18,014 bases of DNA from NCBI GenBank assembly GCA_900552085.1, contig URYB01000014.1, positions 1 through 18,014 on the forward strand. Reading direction: 5' to 3'. Shown here in pieces: positions 7,006 to 13,284 of this stretch. The position numbers and the translations under genes are program-made. Below the pieces are notes generated by a model. The model worked only from the letters and a program-made list of their open reading frames with translations, was not told the origin of the DNA and did not search any database. The DNA is from an uncultured Lachnobacterium sp. Lineage in GTDB: Bacteria > Bacillota > Clostridia > Lachnospirales > Lachnospiraceae. Numbering within the stretch: the first letter of the stretch is position 1; every line of letters starts with the position of its first letter.

Positions 7006-8616
7006 TTATGCTATTTTAATTCCACTGTTTAGTACTTTGATTTTGTTTGTTTTAATCCATTCAATGAAATCCTTTTCCATGCTGTAGCATTTTTTAAATT
7101 CTGCCACGCATTTCTTTTTATCTATATCATTAGTTTTGTAATTGTAGCAGTACAACAGGAATGAAGAGTACCAGTCCCTTTGTACCAGTGTCCCGTCTGC
7201 AAGTTTATACATCCTGTCGGACAGCTTCTTTTTTATGCAATCATCTGCCGTGTGATCATACTGGCTTGCTCTGTAATTATTGGGTACTTCTATGTATGTA
7301 CCGCCGGATGTTTTGAACTTATTTTCCACGGCAGTCTGGAAACCGCCCGGACACCGGTTCTTTACCGACTTTCCAAAACGTTTCTTTCTGTTGATCCTTC
7401 CTTTGTTATTAACGGTTGTCTCTTTCGCCCGTTTCATAAGTCTGGCTGCATTTTTTGGTTCCGTTACAAATGTATCCCCAAGACTCCGCAGGTGGTTTAC
7501 ATCCTCATTTATGGCAAGCTTCCGGTTTATGGCATTTATGCGGCAGAGTTCCGCATGTTTTGCCTTCAGCTTTTTGTAATGCCTGGAGTAAGTCCACTTC
7601 TTCTTCCCTTTCTTAATGGTGCCATCGGTGTTGTAATTCTCCGGATTCGTGGCACGCCTGCTTCGGTCCATGGCGCGGTAATACAGTCTTTCCAGACGTT
7701 CGGATTTCTGTATGCTGTTGCCTCTTTCCGATAAGTTCTTAAGCCCCGCCTCTGTATCAGAAGTATAGGCTACCGTCTGTGTGCCAATGTCAGCACCAAC
7801 GATGCCACTGCCGTATTTATGTCGGGGATTGCCAAATCTGTCGTATTTAGGTTTTGCCCTGCCCTCAATGGTGAGATGCAGGTACACCCTGTACTTTCCG
7901 CGGATAAGTTTTGGTACCAGAGTTGCATAACATGGCCGGTACGTGCTTATGCAGCATGCCTCTTCCAGAAGAGTCTGTACGGCTTTACGATCCGTAGTCT
8001 CTGGCGAGGCAAGGTAATCCAAAACGGCATTGACTTCATCAGTTTGGAACCGGTCTTTGACCTGTATCCCGAAAACTAATTTCCCCAGCTTAAACTTCAG
8101 TTCATTGTTTTTTACAGACATCGGGATGCCGCGGTTGATCTGCTTTGCCCGGATGCATGGAAGATCCCCATATTTGGAGAAATGAAGTGTCCTTCCATTC
8201 CCGTAAAGGCATTTTTCAACGCCTCGCCACACATCCTCGGATTTTGTAAAAGCAAAAATGGCATCAATGCCATACTTCTTTCCAATGGGTATCATCAACG
8301 TCCGGCAGGACTCCTTTGTGAGATTATACTGTTCCTGCATTTCGTTGAGCTGTCCGGCATATGTTTTGCGTTTGTTTTTGTCCTCAGTGGAGCCATACAG
8401 CTGGAGCAGCTTTCGGTACTTTTTGGTACGCATGAGCTGTTCATAATTCTTTTTCATAACACCAACAAGCTCATTGCCGGCTTTGCGGATCCTGTCGGAA
8501 AGATTTACAACCTTCTGCACATCAGGATAAGACATATCTGTCTCAGCGACCAGGATATGCCTGTCAGAAAGTCTATGAAATTTTTTCAGAAGTTTTTTGT
8601 ACTCGTCAGCATCCAT
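7006..8616 (-). CDS. tnpB: TnpB RNA-guided nuclease of the IS608-type element, zinc-finger cysteines lost
   Basis: This 536-residue protein is the ancestor-type relative of Cas12 nucleases; with its reRNA it cuts DNA next to a TTAC-like motif and keeps the element in place after excision. The RuvC active site is complete: D276 in GIVGADIGTQT, E386 in FVTEPKN and D481 in LVQRDWYSS. The Cys4 finger normally between the last two motifs is absent; that region reads RASQYDHTADDCIKKKLSDR, with one cysteine. At about 536 residues it is longer than the usual 400. The ATG at 8616 is chosen because GAGGAG lies about 10 bases upstream; a TTG at 8634 is the alternative. It overlaps tnpA by 11 bases, indicating coupled translation. 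Confidence 0.93.
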   Translation of the reverse strand: MDADEYKKLLKKFHRLSDRHILVAETDMSYPDVQKVVNLSDRIRKAGNELVGVMKKNYEQLMRTKKYRKLLQLYGSTEDKNKRKTYAGQLNEMQEQYNLTKESCRTLMIPIGKKYGIDAIFAFTKSEDVWRGVEKCLYGNGRTLHFSKYGDLPCIRAKQINRGIPMSVKNNELKFKLGKLVFGIQVKDRFQTDEVNAVLDYLASPETTDRKAVQTLLEEACCISTYRPCYATLVPKLIRGKYRVYLHLTIEGRAKPKYDRFGNPRHKYGSGIVGADIGTQTVAYTSDTEAGLKNLSERGNSIQKSERLERLYYRAMDRSRRATNPENYNTDGTIKKGKKKWTYSRHYKKLKAKHAELCRINAINRKLAINEDVNHLRSLGDTFVTEPKNAARLMKRAKETTVNNKGRINRKKRFGKSVKNRCPGGFQTAVENKFKTSGGTYIEVPNNYRASQYDHTADDCIKKKLSDRMYKLADGTLVQRDWYSSFLLYCYNYKTNDIDKKKCVAEFKKCYSMEKDFIEWIKTNKIKVLNSGIKIA

Positions 8617-9022
8617 GTGTTTTCTGCTCCTCAATGTATTTGATCACTGTATCTTCGCTTATGTGTCCGACTGTGGAAATAAAATACCCTCTTGACCACA
8701 AAACGCCGCACTTTGCATAAAACCGTTTCAACTGCGGATATGCCTTGAATAATTCAATGGCACTTATACTTTTCAGTGTTCTTGCAACATCACATGGTGC
8801 GACAGTCTGCGGAACATCTACAAATATGTGGATATGGTCCGGCATTACCTCAAGTGCTTTTATATGATATTTGTATTTATCACATATCTCCTGCAGTATC
8901 TTTTTTAACGTGACATCTACGTTGTCGTGCAATACAGAGAACCTGAATTTCGGACACCAGATGATGTGATACTGTATCAGATATTTACAGTGTGAAGCAC
9001 TGTGGTACTGTGTGTCATCCAT
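8606..9022 (-). CDS. tnpA: TnpA, Y1 HUH single-strand transposase
   Basis: This 138-residue transposase cuts and rejoins single-stranded transposon ends. It carries the HUH motif (MPDHIHIFVD, H63 and H65) and the catalytic tyrosine in VIKYIEEQ (Y129). Family landmarks YLIQYHIIWCPKFR and WSRGYFISTVG are also present. The ATG at 9022 is preferred to a TTG at 9037, since GGAG at about 9032-9035 is well placed for it. Start and stop lie within a few bases of both neighbours (4 bases after the RHH stop, 11-base overlap with tnpB), so the three genes form one translationally coupled operon. Length and motifs are those of an active enzyme. Confidence 0.95.
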   Translation of the reverse strand: MDDTQYHSASHCKYLIQYHIIWCPKFRFSVLHDNVDVTLKKILQEICDKYKYHIKALEVMPDHIHIFVDVPQTVAPCDVARTLKSISAIELFKAYPQLKRFYAKCGVLWSRGYFISTVGHISEDTVIKYIEEQKTHGC

Positions 9023-9026
9023 GATC

Positions 9027-9197
9027 TTATTCTCCAAGCTGATACTTTTCTTTGATACCCCTGCGCATTAAATCAAGGAAAGTTACTGTTTTGCCTTCCT
9101 CAACAGAATAAATACGCGCAAGATTTTCCAGTTCCGTTTTCCACTCCAGAGGAATGGAAATATTTATTTGTACATTGTCTGACTTTGGTCTTCCCAT
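9027..9197 (-). CDS. Small ribbon-helix-helix protein, first gene of the transposon operon
   Basis: This 56-residue protein begins MGRPKSDNVQINISIPLEW and continues with two helices (TELENLARIYSVEEGK, then FLDLMRRGIKEKYQ). A basic N-terminus, an alternating beta-strand (VQINISIP) and two helices is the ribbon-helix-helix DNA-binding pattern (CopG/Arc/MetJ fold). AGGAAGGGA lies about 9 bases upstream, and the operon promoter is at 9227-9255. It lies between the left end and tnpA, so a role in repressing transposase expression or binding the transposon end is plausible. Classical IS605/IS608 elements carry only tnpA and tnpB. The fold is read from pattern, not alignment. Confidence 0.8.
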   Translation of the reverse strand: MGRPKSDNVQINISIPLEWKTELENLARIYSVEEGKTVTFLDLMRRGIKEKYQLGE

Positions 9198-9226
9198 TTA
9201 AGTAATCCCTTCCTGTTTTTACATAT

Positions 9227-9255
9227 ATTATATATCAAATCTATGCAAAAATCAA
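9227..9255 (-). promoter_or_regulatory. Transposon operon promoter
   Basis: On the minus strand there is TTGATT (-35, 9250-9255), a 17-base spacer and a consensus TATAAT (-10, 9227-9232), followed 30 bases later by the RHH gene start. The surrounding TATATAATATAT is a possible operator for the RHH protein. Confidence 0.75.
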
Positions 9256-9276
9256 GTGGAAAATGGGGGCTTTCAT

Positions 9277-9296
9277 CCCACAGGCAAGCCTGTGGG
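9277..9296. repeat. Left-end subterminal palindrome of the transposon
   Basis: It is the same 20 bases as the right-end copy. On the minus strand AAAG (guide) precedes it, and the element tip is 16 bases away, adjoining TTAC. Confidence 0.9.
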
Positions 9297-9312
9297 CTTT
9301 TCGCCATATATT

Positions 9313-9386
9313 GTAACCAACGACAAAATCCCCAAAAAGAAACCGGCATTTCTTTTTCCCCTGTTTTTACCTGATTTACATTTCAT
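9313..9386 (-). pseudogene. 5' fragment of the GH114 gene (signal-peptide codons)
   Basis: From an ATG at 9386, 24 codons and two bases read MKCKSGKNRGKRN, AGFFLGILSLV, then AC up to the transposon edge. Joined to the base after the element (6781) this continues T, VVLCLSASCNADGRKAQ, YEYGVFLN, in frame. The join gives a basic n-region, a hydrophobic core of about 19 residues and a Cys/Ala-rich cleavage region: a complete bacterial signal peptide. The reconstructed gene is 864 bases (74 + 790), or 287 residues. Only a weak GAAGG ribosome site is seen upstream. Confidence 0.85.
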
Positions 9387-9446
9387 ACTTCAAGAGCCTT
9401 CAAATCCCACAATTACCGGGATCAGGCATTCCCCATCATAAATTTT

Positions 9447-9507
9447 TCACTGCTGTCCATAATAAGCATTCGCACCGTGCTTGCGGAAGAAATGCTTATT
9501 GCGGATA
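9447..9507 (-). pseudogene. 3'-terminal remnant of an araD-like gene
   Basis: In one frame the minus strand reads IRNKHFFRKHGANAYYGQQ and stops at TGA (9447-9449). The ending KHxxRKHGANAYYGQ is characteristic of L-ribulose-5-phosphate 4-epimerase (AraD). Upstream codons run straight into the end of the Uma2 gene and no longer resemble AraD, so only about 18 codons of the family remain. It is 60 bases from the GH114 start, so this was probably the original end of araD before the neighbouring segment arrived. Confidence 0.75.
9453..9507. repeat. 55-bp direct repeat, left copy (right copy 17960-18014)
   Basis: Positions 9453-9507 and 17960-18014 are identical at all 55 bases in the same orientation. 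Identity to the left stops with a single change two codons before the stop (ctg against cta). To the right it reaches the window end, so the full length is unknown. The two copies flank about 8.45 kb. Both encode the AraD C-terminus. The repeat also contains a 10-bp inverted repeat (AATAAGCATT and AATGCTTATT). Confidence 0.95.
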
Positions 9508-9511
9508 CTGT

Positions 9512-10054
9512 TCACACAAATTCTGAAATTTTCATTGTAAAATCCGGATAAATTTCCACCGGAATTTCATCTTCAAATAAATACTGCGTGCTGTCCTCAT
9601 TTTCTCCAAACAAATATACCAGTACCGTACGTTTCATAGGATTTACGATCCAATATTCCCGCACCCCTGCAGTACGGTATTTGAACAATTTTGTCAGATA
9701 ATCCATCCTCTGACTGCTTTGTGATACAATCTCAATCACCCAGTCCGGTGCCCCATTACAGCCCCTGTCATCCAGCTTTCCGTTATCACAGATCACAGAA
9801 ATATCCGGCTCCACATATGTTTTATCATCCTGACTTAAAAATACCGCAAACGGTGCCGGATATACTTTACAGGTTCCTTTATGATCTGCAATATAATTTC
9901 CGATCGTACGACTCAACTGCTGCACCAGTTCCTGATGAATTCTGCCCGGTGGTGCCATATCATAAATCTGTCCATCGATCAGTTCTGCACGTTTTCCTTC
10001 CGGCAGTGCATAGATTTCTTTCGTTGTGTGTAAGTATTTTTCTGCTAATGGCAT
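9512..10054 (-). CDS. Uma2-family (DUF820) PD-(D/E)XK nuclease-fold protein
   Basis: This 180-residue protein has the family layout: the N-terminal YALPEGKRAELIDGQIYDMA, HQELVQQLSRTIGNYI, then the nuclease core YVEPDISVIC (Asp), DWVIEIVSQSS (E-x-V) and YLTKLFKYRTAGVREYWIVN (Lys). It ends in a short beta-rich segment. Uma2 proteins are annotated as putative endonucleases, but their biological role is unsettled. The start is an ATG at 10054 with CAGGAGA upstream, and a consensus-like promoter lies at 10102-10130. It appears to be a single-gene unit. Its stop is 5 bases from the repeat at 9453-9507, so it lies at the inner edge of the putative island. Confidence 0.92.
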   Translation of the reverse strand: MPLAEKYLHTTKEIYALPEGKRAELIDGQIYDMAPPGRIHQELVQQLSRTIGNYIADHKGTCKVYPAPFAVFLSQDDKTYVEPDISVICDNGKLDDRGCNGAPDWVIEIVSQSSQRMDYLTKLFKYRTAGVREYWIVNPMKRTVLVYLFGENEDSTQYLFEDEIPVEIYPDFTMKISEFV

Positions 10055-10101
10055 ACGCTCCGTCTCCTGCTTTTATTTACCCAATACATCCATTTAAATA
10101 T

Positions 10102-10130
10102 AGTATACTGAAAGATTCGTTTTTCATCAA
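10102..10130 (-). promoter_or_regulatory. Promoter for the Uma2 gene
   Basis: On the minus strand there is TTGATG (-35, 10125-10130), a 17-base spacer and TATACT (-10, 10102-10107), about 50 bases before the start. Confidence 0.65.
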
Positions 10131-10139
10131 CACATGTCA

Positions 10140-10711
10140 TTACATTTCATACCTTTCTGCAGAAGCCGACGTAGCCAACCCTCCCTCACTGGTCTCTTTC
10201 AGGGTGGCTGGCATCTGATTTCCGATCCGGCGCATACTGTCGATCACATCATCCGGTGTAATCGCACTGCAGATACCGGAAAGTGCAAGCTGTGCAGAGG
10301 TCACTGCATTGACCGCGCCATAAGAGTTTCGCTTTATGCAGGGCACTTCTACCAGACCGCCCACCGGATCACAGGCAAGGCCCAGCATATTCTTTAGAGC
10401 CAATGCCGCGGCATGCATCACGGTCTGCGGATCTGCCCCCTGCAAATACGCAAGTGCCCCCGCACTCATTGCAGCTGCCGATCCAATCTCTGCCTGACAT
10501 CCGGCTGCATGCCAAGAAGCCCCGCCACGATTGCCTTTTTTGTACCATGTCCCTCTCCGGTCGCAAGAAAAGAACCATATAACAGAATCTCTGCTTTTTT
10601 TACCGGTTCCCCCAGTAATTTTCCTGCCACATACCCCATGCGAACGGCCCCTGCCGTGTGGGAACTGGAAGAACCTACCATGATCGGTCCAACAATATCA
10701 AATAAATCCAA
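10140..10711 (-). pseudogene. sdaAB-sdaAA: Fused remnant of iron-sulfur L-serine dehydratase genes (sdaAB start joined to sdaAA end)
   Basis: From a TTG at 10711 (GGAG upstream) the first frame is the start of the beta subunit: DLFDIVGPIMVGSSSSHTAG, then LLYGSFLATGEGHGTKKAIV and AGLLGMQPD. It then runs into foreign frame and stops near 10466. In a second frame, from about 10508 to the stop at 10140, lies the end of the alpha subunit: GCQAEIGSAAAMSAGALAYL, KNMLGLACDPVGGLVEVPC and the tail MPATLKETSEGGLATS. Intact beta and alpha subunits are about 220 and 290 residues. Here roughly 1 kb is missing, joined out of frame around ATGCAGCCGGATG (10500-10512). The enzyme deaminates serine to pyruvate; this copy cannot work. 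Confidence 0.9.
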
Positions 10712-10750
10712 TGTCTGTCTCCTTTTATTCGTGCCTGCTGGTTTTTCTTT

Positions 10751-10779
10751 ATTTTATTACCACGTCCTTTTAAAGTCAA
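10751..10779 (-). promoter_or_regulatory. Promoter upstream of the serine dehydratase remnant
   Basis: On the minus strand there is TTGACT (-35, 10774-10779), a 17-base spacer and TAAAAT (-10, 10751-10756), about 40 bases before the TTG start. The promoter looks intact although the gene is broken. Confidence 0.6.
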
Positions 10780-10802
10780 AAATTTTCTGTCTGAAATTCA
10801 TA

Positions 10803-10840
10803 AAGAAAAATGATCCGGAAAACATAAACTTCCCGAATCA
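10803..10840 (-). terminator. Terminator of the catabolic operon
   Basis: On the minus strand a stem of about 12 pairs including G-U pairs (TGATTCGGGAAG against TTTTCCGGATCA) has a six-base loop and is followed by TTTTTCTTTA. It lies 30 bases after the alcohol dehydrogenase stop. Confidence 0.75.
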
Positions 10841-10869
10841 CTTTGCTTTTGTATATAAAGTTTCCTTTG

Positions 10870-12021
10870 TTAAAATGCCTGCGCATATAAATTTAAAATA
10901 TCATTCTTGGTTGTAAATCTCGGATTAACCTGTATATTTCCGCTCTTCATCGCATCATCCGCCATCTGTTCGAACTTGTCACTTGTGACACCGACCGAGC
11001 TAAGAGTTGGCGGAATTCCAAGCTCATGATTCAACACTCGAATTTCCGCTGCAAGCATGTCCGGCATGAATTTTGTATCTACTGTCTGCTCCTTGCTAAT
11101 GCAATGATATATATAGCAATACTTTTCCGGATCTGCATCACTCATATTGAAATCCACCACAGTTGGGAGCAGAATCGCATTTGCAACGCCATGCGGCACA
11201 TCGAAATATGCACTGATCGGATGGCTCATCGCATGAACATCCCCGAGTCTTGCATGCGAGAAAGCAATTCCGGCAAAAAGCGATCCCACCATCATAGCTT
11301 CACACGCTGCAAGATTACTTCTGTCTGCTACATAGTCCCGGAGATTTCCTCCAATCAGGCGTAACGCTTCCTTCGCAAAAATATCGGAAAAAGGAGAAGA
11401 AGTCTTTGAAATATAAGCTTCCAATGCATGTACCATTGCATCAATACCACATGCAGACGCTGTCCCGGCAGGAACAGTAGTGATCAATTCCGGATCAAGA
11501 ATTGCATACATCGGTAATAAATAGTTACTCACTACCGTAAGTTTATAGTTTCTTGAATGATCCGTGATAACCGAAAACGCAGTCACCTCGGATCCGGTTC
11601 CTGCAGTTGTTGGGATTGCGATCATCGGAACAATCGATCCTGGAACCTTGCCTCCACCCTCGTAATCTACAATGTTGCCACCATAAGTGGCAAGCACTGC
11701 AACCGCTTTTGCAACATCAAGCGGCGACCCTCCGCCAAATGCAACTATGAAATCCGCTTTGCTCTCCTTGAATGCTTCCGTTGCTTTTGCAACTGTATTC
11801 GTACTCGGATTACCTTCTGTCTCCGTAAAGCACTCACTGTCCATGCCTGCGCTTTTTAATGCTTTCTGACATTTTGCAACCATTCCAATCTTGTTCAAAT
11901 GTGGTCCCGAAATAATATATGCTTTGCTTTTACCCAGTTCCTTAGCCAGATCCGGAAGCAGGCTTAAAGTTCCTGCTCCAACCTTGATATTCTGAGGAAT
12001 TGTAAATGAAAAACGATTCAT
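10870..12021 (-). CDS. Iron-containing (group III) alcohol dehydrogenase
   Basis: This 383-residue cytosolic oxidoreductase is full length for the family. The NAD(P)-binding motif is GGGSPLDVAKA (about 96-106), followed by IPTTAGTGSEVT. The metal ligands are visible as D194 and H198 (CGIDAMVHALEAY), H267 (HAMSHPIS) and H277 (DVPHGVAN). Family members interconvert aldehydes and alcohols; 4-hydroxybutyrate, 1,3-propanediol, sulfoacetaldehyde and 5-hydroxyvalerate dehydrogenases all belong here. The gene follows the aminotransferase stop by 13 bases with an AAAGGAG site, so it probably reduces the aldehyde that enzyme makes. It is the last gene of the operon, before the terminator at 10803-10840. 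The exact substrate is not determined. Confidence 0.94.
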   Translation of the reverse strand: MNRFSFTIPQNIKVGAGTLSLLPDLAKELGKSKAYIISGPHLNKIGMVAKCQKALKSAGMDSECFTETEGNPSTNTVAKATEAFKESKADFIVAFGGGSPLDVAKAVAVLATYGGNIVDYEGGGKVPGSIVPMIAIPTTAGTGSEVTAFSVITDHSRNYKLTVVSNYLLPMYAILDPELITTVPAGTASACGIDAMVHALEAYISKTSSPFSDIFAKEALRLIGGNLRDYVADRSNLAACEAMMVGSLFAGIAFSHARLGDVHAMSHPISAYFDVPHGVANAILLPTVVDFNMSDADPEKYCYIYHCISKEQTVDTKFMPDMLAAEIRVLNHELGIPPTLSSVGVTSDKFEQMADDAMKSGNIQVNPRFTTKNDILNLYAQAF

Positions 12022-12034
12022 TCTCTCACTCCTT

Positions 12035-13252
12035 TTATTTTGAAAGTGCCTCTACAGATGCCTTAATAATTTCATATGCCTCATCACAGTCTTTCTCTGT
12101 AATAATAAGTGGCGGAACCATACGAATCGTATGCGCACCAATTGCAGTAATCAGCAAATGTCTGTGCAGACACTCATGCTTGACATCAACTCCGCTAATG
12201 GTATCATCAAATTCAACTCCAACTAAGAGTCCCTGTCCTCTGACTTCTTTTACATGTGGAAGTGTTGCCAGCCTGCTTTTGAAATATTCACCCATCTTAG
12301 CTGCATTGTCTGCCAGATTGCGGTCTAACAATTCATTCACCTCTGCAAGCGCCGCTGCACAGGAAACCGGATGACCACCAAAGGTTGTTCCGTGAGATCC
12401 TGCAGAAAATGCCTTTGAAACCTCTTCTGTCGCACAGATCGCACCAATTGGCATTCCCCCTCCCAGAGCCTTTGCCATAGATACAATATCCGGCTTGATT
12501 CCATAATTCATGTAACTCATAACCTTACCTGTTCTGCACCATCCGGTCTGTACCTCATCAATCAAAAGAAGCATGCCTTTTTCATCGCAGAACTTACGCA
12601 ATCCGGTCATAAATTCCGGCGTTGCCGGATGTACACCACCCTCACCTTGTACTGGTTCGATCATGATCGCGATTGTGTTCTCTGTGCAGGCATCTTTAAA
12701 CGCTTTCAGATCATTGTATGGTGCATAGGAGAATCCATATGTCATAGGTCCGAATCCGATCTGGCATCCATTTCCCGGCTGTCCAGTTGCGGACATTGCG
12801 CCGAATGTACGTCCATGGAAACCATTCTTTGCGGTAACAATATGGTATTTGTTTGGACCGTATTTCTCAATACCATATTTCCGCGCCATCTTGATCATAG
12901 CCTCATTTGCCTCTGTACCGGAATTCTGGAAAAAAATCTTGTCCATTCCAATCGTGGTACATACCTTCTCAGCAAGCAAGGCCTGCGGGATTGTGTACGG
13001 ATAGTTGAATGTATGCATAACATCCTGTACCTGATCAATGACAGCCGCCACAACTTTTTCATTACAGCTTCCTGCGGAATTTACTGCAATACCTGCGTAA
13101 AAATCGAGGTATTTCTCTCCTTTTTCATCATACATATACTGATCCTTGGCCGTCTCACACAAGAAATCCATTCTCTCGTATGTCTCAATCATGTACTTAT
13201 TTACTTTGTCCTTAATATCCTGTACGGTAAGTCCTGTGTTAATTAATTTCAT
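12035..13252 (-). CDS. Class III (omega) aminotransferase, ArgD/GabT-like
   Basis: This 405-residue PLP enzyme has the family motifs NSGTEANEAMIKMARK, KNGFHGRTFGAMSATGQ, EPVQGEGGVHPA, LLIDEVQTGWCRTG and MAKALGGGMPIGA with the PLP lysine (K261). The C-terminal GAHTIRMVPPLIIT holds the carboxylate-site arginine. The ATG at 13252 is chosen because GGAGG is 5-6 bases upstream; a GTG at 13267 falls inside that ribosome site. The family includes acetylornithine, 4-aminobutyrate, putrescine, 5-aminovalerate and taurine or beta-alanine aminotransferases. With an iron-dependent dehydrogenase next in line and no arginine-synthesis genes, a catabolic omega-amino-acid or amine role is more likely than ArgD. 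The substrate remains open. Confidence 0.93.
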   Translation of the reverse strand: MKLINTGLTVQDIKDKVNKYMIETYERMDFLCETAKDQYMYDEKGEKYLDFYAGIAVNSAGSCNEKVVAAVIDQVQDVMHTFNYPYTIPQALLAEKVCTTIGMDKIFFQNSGTEANEAMIKMARKYGIEKYGPNKYHIVTAKNGFHGRTFGAMSATGQPGNGCQIGFGPMTYGFSYAPYNDLKAFKDACTENTIAIMIEPVQGEGGVHPATPEFMTGLRKFCDEKGMLLLIDEVQTGWCRTGKVMSYMNYGIKPDIVSMAKALGGGMPIGAICATEEVSKAFSAGSHGTTFGGHPVSCAAALAEVNELLDRNLADNAAKMGEYFKSRLATLPHVKEVRGQGLLVGVEFDDTISGVDVKHECLHRHLLITAIGAHTIRMVPPLIITEKDCDEAYEIIKASVEALSK

Positions 13253-13284
13253 AATGTCCTCCTTCACGTGTAACTACGCTTGCT

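Larger units (their letters stand above)
6782..9312 (-). mobile_element. IS200/IS605-family transposon, IS608 type, 2,531 bp
   Basis: The element reads on the minus strand: left end, small RHH gene, tnpA, tnpB, right end. Identical 20-base palindromes lie near both ends (9277-9296 and 6791-6810). The left end begins right after TTAC (plus 9313-9316) and the right end finishes with TCAG (plus 6782-6785). IS608 has TTAC and TCAA in these places. The tetranucleotides at the foot of each palindrome also fit: AAAG on the left (9297-9300), as in IS608, and GAAC on the right (6811-6814), against GAAT in IS608. There is no target duplication, as expected for single-strand transposition. Deleting 6782-9312 joins two parts of one signal peptide in frame, which supports both borders. 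Confidence 0.93.

Noticed and set aside
6791..9296. Two identical 20-base palindromes as a CRISPR array or rho-independent terminators
   Set aside because: There are only two copies, 2.5 kb apart, at the ends of a tnpA/tnpB element with matching guide and cleavage sites. They are transposon ends.
9164..9349. Minus-strand reading frame of 61 codons crossing the transposon left edge
   Set aside because: It mixes flank and element sequence and overlaps the better-supported RHH gene and the GH114 signal-peptide frame. It has no recognisable content.
9453..9507. The 55-bp repeat as a tRNA-type attachment site or CRISPR repeat
   Set aside because: It does not fold as a tRNA, it occurs twice only, and it reads cleanly as the AraD C-terminus.
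12035..13267. GTG start at 13267 for the aminotransferase
   Set aside because: That codon lies inside the AAGGAGG ribosome site for the ATG at 13252.
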